Shown here piece after piece: positions 26,984 through 40,139 of a stretch of DNA of 64,000 nt. Every line of letters begins with the position of its first letter. The stretch's first letter is position 1. This DNA comes from Calliopsis andreniformis. Lineage: Eukaryota; Arthropoda; Insecta; Hymenoptera; Andrenidae. The notes under the pieces were generated by a model. That model worked only from the letters and a program-made list of their open reading frames with translations. It ran no database searches and was not told where the DNA came from. A program made the position numbers and the translations under genes. The stretch lies in contig NW_027480450.1 of NCBI RefSeq assembly GCF_051401765.1, forward strand, positions 4,836,001 through 4,900,000, given 5' to 3'.

Positions 26984-29208
26984 GTGTACTATCCTCAAGC
27001 CTCAATCCTCAATCCTCAATCCTCAGTACTCAATCTTCAATCCTCAGTGTTCAATTCTCAATCTTCAATTCCCAACACTCAATACTCAAATATCAGTACT
27101 CAATCCTCAATCCTGAATCCTGAATCCTCAATCTTTAATCCTCAATCCTCAATACTCAATCATCAACTCTCAGTCCTCAACCCTCTATCGTCAATGATCA
27201 ACCCTCAGTCGTCAAACATCAGTAGTCAATCCTCAAACCTCAACCCTCAATACTCAATCCCCAATTCTCAATTCTCAATCCTCAACCTTCTATCCTCTAC
27301 CCTGAACCCTCAATCCTCAATCCTCAATCCTCAACCGTCAATTCTCAATGCTCAATCTTCAATCTTCAATCCTCAATCCTCAATCCTCAATCCTCAGTCC
27401 TCAAGCCTCAATCCTCAATACTCAATTGTAAATCCTCAATTGTCAAACCTCAATCCTCAGTCCTTAAGCCTCAATCCTCTATCCTCAATAGAATATCCTG
27501 AATTCTCAGATTTCAACACTCAGTCCTCAGTCTTCAATCCTCAATCCCTAATCCTCAATATTCAATCCTCAATCCTTAATCCTCAATCTAAAATCCTCAG
27601 TCCTCTATCCTCAATCCGCAGTCCTCAATCCTCAATCCTCAATCCTCCATCCTCAATCCTCAATCCTCGATACTCAATCCTCAATCCTCAGTCTAAAATC
27701 CTCAATCCTCAATACTCAATCCTCAATCCTCAATCCTCAATCCTCAATCCTCCATCCTCAAGCGTCAATCCTCAGTCCTCAACCGTCAATCCTCAATTCT
27801 CAATCCTCAATACTCAATTCTCAAGAGAAAATTTTCAATTCCCAGTTTTCAATACTCAACCCTCAACCTTCAATTTTCAAATCTCAGTTCACAAGCATCA
27901 CTTCTCAACACTCTGTCCTGAACACTCAATCCTCAATCTTCAATCCTCGATCCTCAATCCTCAATCATCAATCCTCAATCCTCTATCCTCAATCCTCAAC
28001 CCTTATTCCTCAATCTTCTATCCTTTGTCCTCAAGCCACAATCGTCAATATTCAGTTGTCAATCCTCAATTCTGAAACCTCAATACCCAACACTCAGTGT
28101 ACTATCCTCAAGCCTCAATCCTCAATCCTCAATCCTCAGTACTCAATCTTCAATCCTCAGTGTTCAATTCTCAATCTTCAATTCCCAACACTCAATACTC
28201 AAATATCAGTACTCAATCCTCAATCCTGAATCCTGAATCCTCAATCTTCAATCCTCAATCCTCAATACTCAATCCCCAATTCTCAATTCTCAATCCTCAA
28301 CCTTCTATCCTCTATCCTGAACCCTCAATCCTCAATCCTCAATCCTCAACCGTCAATTCTCAATGCTCAATCTTCAATCTTCAATCCTCAATCCTCAATC
28401 CTCAATTATCAATACTCAATTCTCAACCATCAATCCTCAATTCTCAATACTCAACAGAATATCCTGAATTCGCAGGATTCAATACTCAAACCTCAATCCT
28501 CAACCCTCAGCCCTCATCCTCCATCATCGATCCTCAATCCTCAATCCTCAACCTTCAATCCTCAATACTCAATCTTCAATCCTCAATCCTCAATCCTCAA
28601 TACTCAATCCTCAATCCTCAACCCTCAATCCTCAATCCACAATCCCCAATCCTCATTTTTCCATCCTCAATACTCAATCTTCAGTCCTCAATCCTCAATC
28701 CTCAATCCTCAATCCTCAATCCTCAATCATCAATACTCAATCTTCAATACTCAATCCTCAATCCTCAATTCTCAATCCCCAATACTCAACCATCAATCCT
28801 CAATTCTCAATACGCAACAGAATATCCTGAATTCGCAGGATTCAATACCCAAACCTCAATCCTCAACCCTCAGCCCTCATTCTCCATCCTCGATCCTCAA
28901 TCCTCAATCCTCAAACTTCAATCCTCAATACTCAATCTTCAATCCTCAATCCTCAATCCTCAATCCTCAATCTTCAATCCTCAATCCTCAATCCTCAATC
29001 CTCAATCCTCAATCCTCAATCTTCAATCCCCAATCCTCAGTCCTCAATCCTCAATCTTCAATCCACAGTCCCCAATCCTCAATCTTCGATCCTCAATCCT
29101 CAATCCTCAATCCTCAATCCTCAATCCTCAATCTTCAACCCTCAAAACTCAATCTTCAATCCTCAATCCTCAATCCTCAATTCTCAATCCTCAATCCTCA
29201 ATCCTCAA
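26656..29208 (+). repeat. 2553-bp tandem duplication, copy 2
   Basis: Head-to-tail second copy. It ends where unit B copy 2 (from 28097) fails to return to the A-type tail near 29210 and instead continues into plain heptamer and then a Y block at 29345. Confidence 0.85.
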
Positions 29209-30119
29209 TCCTCAATCCTCAATCCTCAATCCTCAATCCTCAATCTTCAATCCTCAATGCTCAATCTTCAATCCTCTATCCGCAGTCCTCAAACCTCAGT
29301 TCTGAATCCTCAATCCTGAATCCTCAACCTTCAGCCCTCAGTCCTCAACAATCAGTTGTCAATCCTCAATCCTCAATAGAATATCCTCAATTCACAGTTT
29401 TCAATACTCAATACTCAATCTGCAATCTTCAAATCTCTATCCACAAACATCAATTCTCATCACTCAGCCCTCAACACTCAGTCCTCAATGTTCAATACTC
29501 AATCCTCAACCCTCAATCTTCAATCCTCAATAATGAATCTTCAATCCTCAGTCCCAAATCCTCAATCTTCAATCCTCAATCCCCAATCCTCAATCTTCAA
29601 TCCTCAGCAGTCAATCTTCAATCCTCAATCCTCAACCCTCAATCCTCAATCCTCAATCCTCAATCATCAATCCTCAATCTTCAATACTCAACCCTCAATC
29701 CTCAATCCTCAATCCTCAATCCCCAATCCTCAATCTTCAATCCTCAATACTCAATCTTCAATCCTCAATCCTCAATCCTCAATCCTCAATCCTCAATCCT
29801 CAATCATCAATCCTCAATCTTCAATACTCAACCCTCCATCCTCAATTCTCAATCCTCTATACTCAACCATCAATCCTCAATTGTCAATACTCAATAGAAT
29901 ATCCTGATTTCGCAGGATTCAACCGTCAAACCTCAGTCCTCAACCCTCAGCCCTCATCCTCCATCCTCGATCCTCAATCCTCAATCCTCAACCTTCAATC
30001 CTCAATACTCAATCTTCAATCCTCAATCCTCAATCCTCAATCCTCAATCCTCAATCCTCTATCCTCAATCCTCAATCCTCAATCCTCAATCCCCAATCCT
30101 CAATCTTCAATCCTCAATA
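28404..30119 (+). repeat. 1.7-kb segment shared with 35596-37311
   Basis: Offset 7192. It contains two X blocks, plain heptamer, a Y block at 29345-29490 and a third, altered X block (CCTGATTTCGCAGG) near 29901. Few differences were seen: AATCTTC versus AATATTC near 29257/36449, and CTCAGTCC versus CTCATTCC near 29035/36227. It diverges abruptly after 30119/37311. Confidence 0.85.
29345..29490 (+). repeat. Y block, representative copy
   Basis: A run of about 20 strongly variant monomers that stays recognisable across the window: CAATCAGTTGTC, AGAATATCCTC, TTCACAGTTTTC, ATCTGCAATC, AAATCTCTATCC, CACAAACATC, TCATCACTCAGCC, CAACACTCAG. I count about 36 copies, including near 80, 1650, 2515, 4190, 5045, 6560, 8105, 8970, 10490, 12365, 15470, 16770, 17460, 18770, 20370, 30595, 31070, 32350, 36540, 39710, 41855, 43720, 44445, 44935, 46530, 47180, 47670, 48870, 49775, 50175, 52935, 56820, 57630, 60985 and 61795. 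Left-domain copies use CAATCAATTGTC or CAATCAAATGTC. Its unusual monomers make it the best phase marker in the array; no function is evident. Confidence 0.8.
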
Positions 30120-30369
30120 CTCAATCTTCAATCCTCAATCCTCAACCCTCCACCCTCGATCCTCAATCCTCAATCCTCAACCTTCAATCCTCAATACTCT
30201 ATCTTCAATCCTCAATCCTCAATCCTCAGTCCTCAATCCTCAATCCCCAATCCTCAATCCTCAATCCTCAATCCTGAATTCTCAATCTTCAATCCTCAAT
30301 ACTCAATCATCAATCCTCAATCCTCAATCCTCAATCCCCAGTCCTCAATCTTCAATCCTCAATGCTCAA

Positions 30370-31692
30370 TCCTCAATCGTCAGTCTTCAATCATCAATAC
30401 TCAATCTTCAATTCTCAATCCTCAATCCTCAATCCTCAGTCCTCATTCTGAAATCCTCAATACCCAATCCTCAATCTTCAATCTTCAATGCTCAATCCTC
30501 AATCCTCAATCCGCAAACCTCAATCCTCAGTCCTCAAACCTCAATCCTGAATCCTCAATCCTGAATCCTCAATCTTCATCCCTGAGTCCTCGACAATCAG
30601 TTGTCAATCCTCAGTCCTCAATAGAATATCCTCAATTCACAGTTTTCAATACTCAATACTCAATCTGCAATCTTCAAATCTCTATCCACAAACATCAATG
30701 CTCATCACTCAACCCTCAACACTCAGTCCCATATCCTCAATCTTCAATCCTCAATCCTCAATCCTCAATCCTCAATACTCAATCTTCAATCCTCAGTCCC
30801 CAATCCTCAATATTCGGCCCTCAATCCTCAATCCTCAGTCCTCAATCCTCAGTCCTCAATCTTCAATCCTCAATATTCAATCTTCAATCCTCAATCCTCA
30901 ATCCTCAATTCTCAATACTCAATCCCCAATCCTCAATCCTCAATCCTCAATCCTCAATCCTCAATTCTCAGTCTTCAATACTCAATACTCAATCTTCAAT
31001 CCTCTATCCTCAGTCCTCAAACCTCAGTTCTGAATCCTCAATCCTGAATCCTCAACTTTCAGCCCTCAGTCCTCAACAGTCAGTTGTTAATCCTCAATCC
31101 TCAATAGAATATCCTCAATTCACAGTTTTCAATACTCAATACTCAATCTGCAATCTTCAAATCTCTATCCACAAACATCAATTCTCATCACTCAGCCCTC
31201 AACACTCAGTCCTCAATGTTCAATCCTCAATCCTCAATCCTCAATCCTCAATCATCAATCCTCAATCTTCAATACTCAATCCTCAATCCTCAATTCTCAA
31301 TCCTCAATACTCAACCATCAATCCTCAATTCTCAGTACTCAATAGAATATCCTGAATTCGCAGGATTCAATACTCAATTCTCAATCTGCTATCTTCAAAT
31401 CTCCATCCACAAACATCAATTATCATCACTCAACCATCAACTCTCAGTCCCCAATCCTCCATCTTCAATCCTCAGTCCTCAATCCTCAATCCTCAATCTT
31501 CAATCTTCAATCCTCAATACTCAATCTTCAATCCTCAATCCTCAATCCTCAATCCTCAATCATCAATCCTCAACCCTCAATCGTCAGTCTACAATCATCA
31601 ATACTCAATCTTCAATTCTCAATCCTCAATCCTCAATCCTCAGTCCTCATTCTGAAATCCTCAATCCTCAATACTCAATCTTCAATCCTTAA
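30370..31692 (+). repeat. 1.3-kb segment, member 1 of 3
   Basis: Recurs at 44225-45547 (offset 13855) and, for most of its length, at about 47012-48280 (a further 2733). Markers: CTCATTCTGAAATCC, CAATATTCGGCCC, and two Y blocks about 475 bp apart. Members 2 and 3 share AGTCCCCAGTCC where member 1 has AGTCCCCAATCC near 30798. Confidence 0.85.
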
Positions 31693-34600
31693 TCCTCAAT
31701 CCTCAATCCTCAATCCTCAATACTCAACCATCAATCCTCGATACTCAATCCTCAATCCTCAATACTCAATCCTCAATCCTCAATCCCCAATCCTCAATCT
31801 TCAATCCTCAATACTCAATCTTCAATCCTCAATCCTCAATCCTCAATCCTCCACCCTCAATCCTCAAACCTCAATCCTCAATCCTCAATCCTCAATCCTC
31901 AGTTCACATTCCTCAATTATCAATCCTCAATCTTCAATACTCAATCCTCAATCCTCAATTCTCAATCCTCAATACTCAATCCTCAATCTTCAATCCTCAA
32001 TACTCAATCTTCAATCCTCAATCCTCAACCCTCCACCCTCGATCCTCAATCCTCAATCCTCAACCTTCAATCCTCAATACTCAATCTTCAATCGTCAATC
32101 CTCAATCCTCAGTCCTCAATCCTCAACCTTCAATCCTCAATACTCAATCTTCACTCCTCAATCCTCAATCCTCAATCCTCAATCCTCAATCCTCAATCCT
32201 CAATCATCAATACTCAATCTTCAATACTCAATCCTCAATCCTCAATCCACAATCTTCAATCCTCAATGCTCAATCTTCATACCTCTATCCTCAGTCCTCA
32301 ATCCTCAGTTCTGTATCCTCAATCCTGAATCCTCATCCTTCAGCCATCAGTCCTCAACAATCAGTTGTCAACCCTCAATCCTCAATAGAATATCCTCAAT
32401 TCACAGTTTTCAATACTGAATACTCAATCTGCAATCTTCAAACCTCTATCCACAAACATCAATTCTCATCACTCAGCCCTCAGCACTCAGTCCTCAATGT
32501 TCAATACTCAATCCTCAACCCTCAATCTTCAACCCTCAATAATGAATCTTCAATCCTCAACCTTCAATCATCAATATTCAATCGTCAGTACTCAATCCTC
32601 AATCCTCAATCCTTAATCCTCAATCTTCAATCCTCAATCCCCAGTCCTCAATCTTCAATCCTCAATCCTCAATCCACAATTCTCAATCCTCAATCCTCAG
32701 TCCTCAGTCCTCAAACCTCAATCCTCAATCCTCAATCCTCAATCCTCAATCCTCAGACCTCAGTCCTCAAACCTCAATCCTCAACCCTCAGACCACATCC
32801 TCAATCCTCAATCCTCAATCCTCAATCCTCAATCTTCAATCCTCAATACTCAATCTTCAATCCTCAATCCTCAGTCCTCAAACCTCAATCCTGAATCCTC
32901 AATACCCAATCTTCAACCCTCAATCCTCAGTCCTCAAGACTCAACCATCAATCCTCAATTCTCAATCCTCAATCATCAATCCTCAATCTTCAATACTCAA
33001 TCCTCAATCCTCAATTCTCAATCCTCAATACTCAACCATCAATCCTCAATTCTCAGTACTCAATAGAATACCCTGAATTCGCAGGATTCAATACTCAAAC
33101 CTCAATCCTCAACCCTCAGCCCTCATCCTCCATCCTCGATCCTCAATCCTCAATCCACAACCTTCAATCCTCAATAGTCAATCTTCAATCCTCAATTCTC
33201 AATCCTCAATCCTCAATCCTCAATCCTCAATCCTCAATCCTCAATCCTCAATTCTCAATACTCAATCCTCAATCCTCAATCCTCAATCCTCAATCCTCAA
33301 TCATCAATCCCCAATCCTCAATCTTCAATCCTCGATACTCAATCTTCAATCCTCAATCCTCAATCCTCAATCCTCAATCCTCAATCCTCAATCCCCAACC
33401 CTCAATCTTCAATCCTCAATACTCAATCTTCAATTCTCAATCCTCAATCCTCAATCTTCAATCCTCAATACTCAATCTTGAATCCTCAATACTCAATCTT
33501 CAATCCTCAATCCTCAATCCTCAATCCTCAATCCTCAATCCTCAATCATCAATCCTCAATCTTCAATACTCAATCCTCAATCCTCAATTCTCAATCCTCA
33601 ATACTCAACCATCAATCCTCAATTCTCAGTACTCAATAGAATATCCTGAATTCGCATGATTCAATACTCAAACCTCAATCCTCAACCCTCAGCCCTCATC
33701 CTCCGTCCTCGATCCTCAATCCTCAATTCTCAATCCTCAATCATCAATCCTCAATCTTCAATACTCAACCCTCAATCCTCAATTCTCAATCCTCAATACT
33801 CAACCATCAATCCTCAATTCTCAGTACTCAATAGAATATCCTGAATTCGCAGGATTCAATACTCAAACCTCAATCCTCAACCCTCGGCCCTCATCCTCCA
33901 TCCTCGATCCTCAATCCTCAATCCACAACCTTCAATCCTCAATAGTCAATCCTCAATCCTCAATCCTCAATCCTCAATCCTCAATCCTCAATCCTCAATC
34001 CTCAATCCTCAATCCTCAATCCTCAATCCTCAATCCCCAATCCTCAATCTTCAATCCTCGATACTCAATCTTCAATCCTCAATCCTCAATCCTCAATCCT
34101 CAATCCTCAATCCTCAATCCTCAATCATCAATCCTCAATCTTCAATACACAACCCTCAATCCTCAATTCTCAATCCTCAATACTCAACCATCAATCCTCA
34201 ATTCTCAATACTCAATAGAATATCCTGAATTCGCAGGATTCAATACACAAACCTCAATCCTCAACCCTCAGCCCTCATCCTCCATCCTCGATCCTCAATC
34301 ATCAATCCTCAATCTTCAATCCTCAATACACAACCTTCAATCCTCAATCCTCAATCCTCAATCCTCAATCCTCAATCCTCAATCCTCAATACTCAATCCC
34401 CAATCCTCAATCATCAATCCTCAATACTCAATCTTCAATCCTCAATCCTCAATCCTCAATACTCAATCCTCAATCCTCAAACATCAACCCTCAATCTTCA
34501 ATACTCAATCCTCAATCCTCAATCCTCAATACTCAATCTTCAAACCTCAATTTTCAATCCTCAATCCTCAATCCTCAATCCTCAATCCTCAATCCTCAAT

Positions 34601-35595
34601 CCCCAACCCTCAATCTTCAATCCTCAATACTCAATCTTCAATACTCAATCCTCAATCCTCAATTCTCAATCCTCAATACTCAACCATCAATCCTCAATTC
34701 TCAGTACTCAATAGAATATCCTGAATTCGCAGGATTCAATACTCAAACCTCAATCCTCAACCCTCAGCCCTCATCCTCCGTCCTCGATCCTCAATCCTCA
34801 ATTCTCAATCCTCAATCATCAATCCTCAATCTTCAATACTCAATCCTCAATCCTCAATTCTCAATCCTCAATACTCAACCATCAATCCTCAATTCTCAGT
34901 ACTCAATAGAATATCCTGAATTCGCAGGATTCAATGCTCAAACCTCAATCCTCAACCCTCAGCCCTCATCCTCCATCCTCGATCCTCAATCCTCAATCCA
35001 CAACCTTCAATCCTCAATAGTCAATCCTCAATCCTCAATCCTCAATCCTCAATCCTCAATCCTCAATCCTCAATCCTCAATCCTCAATCCTCAATCCTGA
35101 ATCCTCAATCCCCAATCCTCAATCTTCAATCCTCGATACTCAATCTTCAATCCTCAATCCTCAATCCTCAATCCTCAATCCTCAATCCTCAATCCTCAAT
35201 CATCAATCCTCAATCTTCAATACACAACCCTCAATCCTCAATTCTCAATCCTCAATACTCAACCATCAATCCTCAATTCTCAATACTCAATAGAATATCC
35301 TGAATTCGCAGGATTCAATACTCAAACCTCAATCCTCTACCCTCAGCCCTCAGCCTCCATCCTCGATCCTCAATCATCAATCCTCAATCTTCAATCCTCA
35401 ATACTCAACCTTCAATCCTCAATCCTCAATCCTCAATCCTCAATCCTCAATCCTCAATCCTCAATACTCAATCCCCAATCCTCAATCATCAATCCTCAAT
35501 ACTCAATCTTCAATCACCAATCCTCAATCCTCAATACTCAATCCTCAATCCTCAATCATCAACCCTCAATCTTCAATACTCAATCCTCAATCCTC
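31693..35595 (+). repeat. X-block-rich heptamer mosaic
   Basis: Plain heptamer interrupted by X blocks near 33075, 33650, 33844, 34227, 34722, 34917 and 35302, and one Y block near 32350. Two similar sub-blocks, each with an X pair about 195 bp apart (33650/33844 and 34722/34917), are offset by about 1.08 kb. The longest perfect run of the window lies inside, at 33946-34036. Confidence 0.75.
33946..34036 (+). repeat. Perfect 13-unit run of TCAATCC
   Basis: Ninety-one bases without a single departure from the consensus heptamer. Similar runs of about 10-13 units occur near 35020, 42875, 58980 and 59150, all in the right domain. Left-domain runs are shorter. Such runs mark the most recent local slippage or homogenisation. 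Confidence 0.9.
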
Positions 35596-37311
35596 AATTA
35601 TCAATACTCAATTCTCAACCATCAATCCTCAATTCTCAATACTCAACAGAATATCCTGAATTCGCAGGATTCAATACTCAAACCTCAATCCTCAACCCTC
35701 AGCCCTCATCCTCCATCATCGATCCTCAATCCTCAATCCTCAACCTTCAATCCTCAATACTCAATCTTCAATCCTCAATCCTCAATCCTCAATACTCAAT
35801 CCTCAATCCTCAACCCTCAATCCTCAATCCACAATCCCCAATCCTCATTTTTCCATCCTCAATACTCAATCTTCAGTCCTCAATCCTCAATCCTCAATCC
35901 TCAATCCTCAATCCTCAATCATCAATACTCAATCTTCAATACTCAATCCTCAATCCTCAATTCTCAATCCCCAATACTCAACCATCAATCCTCAATTCTC
36001 AATACGCAACAGAATATCCTGAATTCGCAGGATTCAATACCCAAACCTCAATCCTCAACCCTCAGCCCTCATTCTCCATCCTCGATCCTCAATCCTCAAT
36101 CCTCAAACTTCAATCCTCAATACTCAATCTTCAATCCTCAATCCTCAATCCTCAATCCTCAATCTTCAATCCTCAATCCTCAATCCTCAATCCTCAATCC
36201 TCAATCCTCAATCTTCAATCCCCAATCCTCATTCCTCAATCCTCAATCTTCAATCCACAGTCCCCAATCCTCAATCTTCGATCCTCAATCCTCAATCCTC
36301 AATCCTCAATCCTCAATCCTCAATCTTCAACCCTCAAAACTCAATCTTCAATCCTCAATCCTCAATCCTCAATTCTCAATCCTCAATCCTCAATCCTCAA
36401 TCCTCAATCCTCAATCCTCAATCCTCAATCCTCAATCTTCAATCCTCAATGCTCAATATTCAATCCTCTATCCTCAGTCCTCAAACCTCAGTACTGAATC
36501 CTCAATTCTGAATCCTCAACCTTCAGCCCTCAGTCCTCAACAATCAGTTGTCAATCCTCAATCCTCAATAGAATATCCTCAATTCACAGTTTTCAATACT
36601 CAATAGTCAATCTGCAATCTTCAAATCTCTATCCACAAACATCAATTCTCATCACTCAGCCCTCAACACTCAGTCCTCAATGTTCAATACTCAATCCTCA
36701 ACCCTCAATCTTCAATCCTCAATAATGAATCTTCAATCCTCAGTCCCAAATCCTCAATCTTCAATCCTCAATCCCCAATCCTCAATCTTCAATCCTCAGC
36801 AGTCAATCTTCAATCCTCAATCCTCAACCCTCAATCCTCAATCCTCAATCCTCAATCATCAATCCTCAATCTTCAATACTCAACCCTCAATCCTCAATCC
36901 TCAATCCTCAATCCCCAATCCTCAATCTTCAATCCTCAATACTCAATCTTCAATCCTCAATCCTCAATCCTCAATCCTCAATCCTCAATCCTCAATCATC
37001 AATCCTCAATCTTCAATACTCAACCCTCAATCCTCAATTCTCAATCCTCTATACTCAACCATCAATCCTCAATTGTCAATACTCAATAGAATATCCTGAT
37101 TTCGCAGGATTCAACCGTCAAACCTCAGTCCTCAACCCTCAGCCCTCATCCTCCATCCTCGATCCTCAATCCTCAATCCTCAACCTTCAATCCTCAATAC
37201 TCAATCTTCAATCCTCAATCCTCAATCCTCAATCCTCAATCCTCAATCCTCTATCCTCAATCCTCAATCCTCAATCCTCAATCCCCAATCCTCAATCTTC
37301 AATCCTCAATA
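35596..37311 (+). repeat. Partner of 28404-30119
   Basis: Same order of X, X, plain heptamer, Y and altered X blocks at offset 7192. Because it includes the centre of unit B but not its A-type head, the copied piece started inside unit B. Confidence 0.85.
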
Positions 37312-40139
37312 CTCAATTCTCAATCCTCAATACTCAACCATCAATCCTCAACCTTCAATCATCAATATTCAATCGTCAGTACTCAATCCTCAATCCTCAA
37401 TCCTTAATCCTCAATCTTCAATCCTCAATCCCCAGTCCTCAATCTTCAATCCTCAATCCTCAATCCACAATTCTCAATTCTCAATCCTCAGTCCTCAGTC
37501 CTCAAACCTCAATCCTCAATCCTCAATCCTCAATCCTCAATCCTCAGACCTCAGTCCTCAAACCTCAATCCTCAACCCTCAGACCACATCCTCAATCCTC
37601 AATCCTCAATCCTCAATCCTCAATCTTCAATCCTCAATACTCAATCTTCAATCCTCAATGCTCAGTCCTCAAACCTCAATCCTGAATCCTCAATACCCAA
37701 TCTTCAACCCTCAATCCTCAGTCCTCAAGACTCAACCATCAACCCTCAATTCTCAATACTCAATAGAATATCCTGAATTCTCAGTATTCAATACTCAAAC
37801 ATCAATCCTCAACCCTCGGCCCTCATCCTCCATCCTCAACCCTCTATCCTCAATCCTCAATCATCAATCCTCAATACTCAATCTTCAATCCTCAGTCCTT
37901 AATACTTAATCCTCAATCCTGAATCCTCAGTCATCAATACTCAATCTTCAATACTGAATCCTCAATCCTCAATCCTCAATCCTCAATCCTCAATCCTTAA
38001 TCCCCAATCCTCAATCCTTAATCCTCAATCCTCAAACCTCAATCCTCAACCGTCAGTCCTCGTCCTCAATCCTCAACCCTCAATCCTCAATCCTCAATCT
38101 TCAATCATCAATACTCAATCTTCAATCCTCATTCCTGAATACTCAATCCTCAATCGTCAATCCTCAATCCCCAATCCTCAATCTTCAATCCTCAATCCTC
38201 AATCCTCAATCCTCAATCCTCAATCCCCAATCCTCAATCTTCAATCCTCAATCCTCAATCCTCAATCCTCAATCCTCAATCTTCAATCCTCAATCCTCAA
38301 TCCTCATTCCTCAATCCTCAATCCTCAATACCCAATCTTCAATCCTTAATCCTCAATCCTCAATCCTCAATCCTCAATCCTCAATCATCAATCCTCAATC
38401 TTCAATACTCAATCCTCAATCCTCAATTCTCAATCCTCAATACTCAACCATCAATCCTCAATTCTCAGTACTCAATAGAATACCCTGAATTCGCAGGATT
38501 CAATACTCAAACCTCAATCCTCAACCCTCAGCCCTCATCCTCCATCCTCGATCCTCAATCCTCAATCCACAACCTTCAATCCTCAATAGTCAATCTTCAA
38601 TCCTCAATTCTCAATCCTCAATCCTCAATCCTCAATCCTCAATCCTCAATCCTCAATTCTCAATCCTCAATCCTCAATCCTCAATCCTCAATCCTCAATC
38701 CTCAATCATCAATCCCCAATCCTCAATCTTCAATCCTCGATACTCAATCTTCAATCCTCAATCCTCAATCCTCAATCCTCAATCCTCAATCCTCAATCCT
38801 CAATCATCAACCCTCAATCTTCAATACTCAATCCTTAATCCTCAATTCTCAATACTCAATTCTCAACCATCAATCCTCAATTCTCAATACTCAACAGAAT
38901 ATCCTGAATTCGCAGGATTCAATACTCAAACCTCAATCCTAAACCCTCAGCCCTCATCCTCCATCCTCGATCCTCAATCCTCAATCCTCAACCTTCAATC
39001 CTCAATACTCAATCTTCAATCCTCAATCCTCAATCCTCAATACTCAATCCTCAATCCTCAACCCTCAATCCTCAATCCACAATCCCCAATCCTCATTTTT
39101 CCATCCTCAATACTCAATCTTCAGTCCTCAGTCCTCAATCCTCAATCCTCAATCCTCAATCCTCAATCATCAATACTCAATCTTCAATACTCAATCCTCA
39201 ATCCTCAATTCTCAATCCCCAATACTCAACCATCAATCCTCAATTCTCAATACGCAACAGAATATCCTGAATTCGCAGGTTTCAATACTCAAACCTCAAT
39301 CCTCGACCCTCAGCCCTCATCCTCCATCCTCGATACTCAATCCTCAATCCTCAACCTTCAATCCTCAATACTCAATCTTCAATCTTCAATCCTCAATCCT
39401 CAATCCTCAACTTTCAATCCACAATACTCAATCTTCAATCCCCGATCCTCAATCTTCAATCCTCAATCCTCAATCCTCAATACTCAATCCTCAAACCTCA
39501 ATCTTCAATCCTCAATACTCAATCTTGAATCCTCATTCCTCAATCCTCAATCCTCAATCCTCAATCCTCAATGTTCAATCCTCAATACCCAATCCTCAAT
39601 CTTCAATCCTCAATCCTCAAACCTCAATCCTCGATCCTCAATCCTCAGTTCTCAAACCACAAACCTGAATCCTCGATCCTGAATCCTCAATCTTCAGCCC
39701 TCAGGCCTCAACAATCAGTTGTCAATCCTCTATCCTCAATAGAATATCCTCAATTCGCAGTTTTCAATGCTCAATACTCAATCTGCAATCTTCAAATCTC
39801 TATTCACAAACATGAATTCTCATCACTCAGCCCTCAACACTCAGTCCTCTATGTTCAATCCTCAATCCTCATACCTCAATCTTCAATCGTCAATACTGAA
39901 TCTCCAATCCTCAGTCCCAAATCCTCAACCTTCAATCCTCAATCCGCAATCCTCCATCCTCAATCCCCAATTCTCAATCTTCAATCCTCAATACTCAATC
40001 TTCAATCCTCAATCCTCAATCCTCAATCCTCAATACTCAATCCTCAATCATCAATCCTCAATCTTCAATACTCAACCCTCAATCCTCAATTCTCAATCCT
40101 CTATACTCAACCATCAACCCTCAGTTCACAATCCTCAAT
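37312..40139 (+). repeat. Heptamer mosaic with X and Y blocks
   Basis: The first 900 bases (CTCAACCTTCAATCATCAATATTC through CTCAACCGTCAGTCC near 38048) match the family at 55830, 59996 and 63081. X blocks lie near 37770 (palindrome altered, TCAGTATTC), 38487, 38910 and 39267. A Y block lies near 39710. The AATGTTCAATCCTCAATACCC word at 39571 recurs at 41715 (offset 2144) and 52799. Confidence 0.7.

Noticed and set aside
24431..29305. A family of four paralogous repeat proteins in tandem
   Set aside because: Their similarity follows from duplication of the DNA units A and B. The frames begin at a chance ATG and end at a TGA variant inside the repeat, and the last one ends in a different sequence only because unit B copy 2 is followed by other heptamer.
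29353..29369. CAACAATCAGTTGTCAA as a recombination or attachment site
   Set aside because: The symmetric part (ACAA and TTGT around TCAG) is only 4 bp per arm, and the site is simply part of every Y block.
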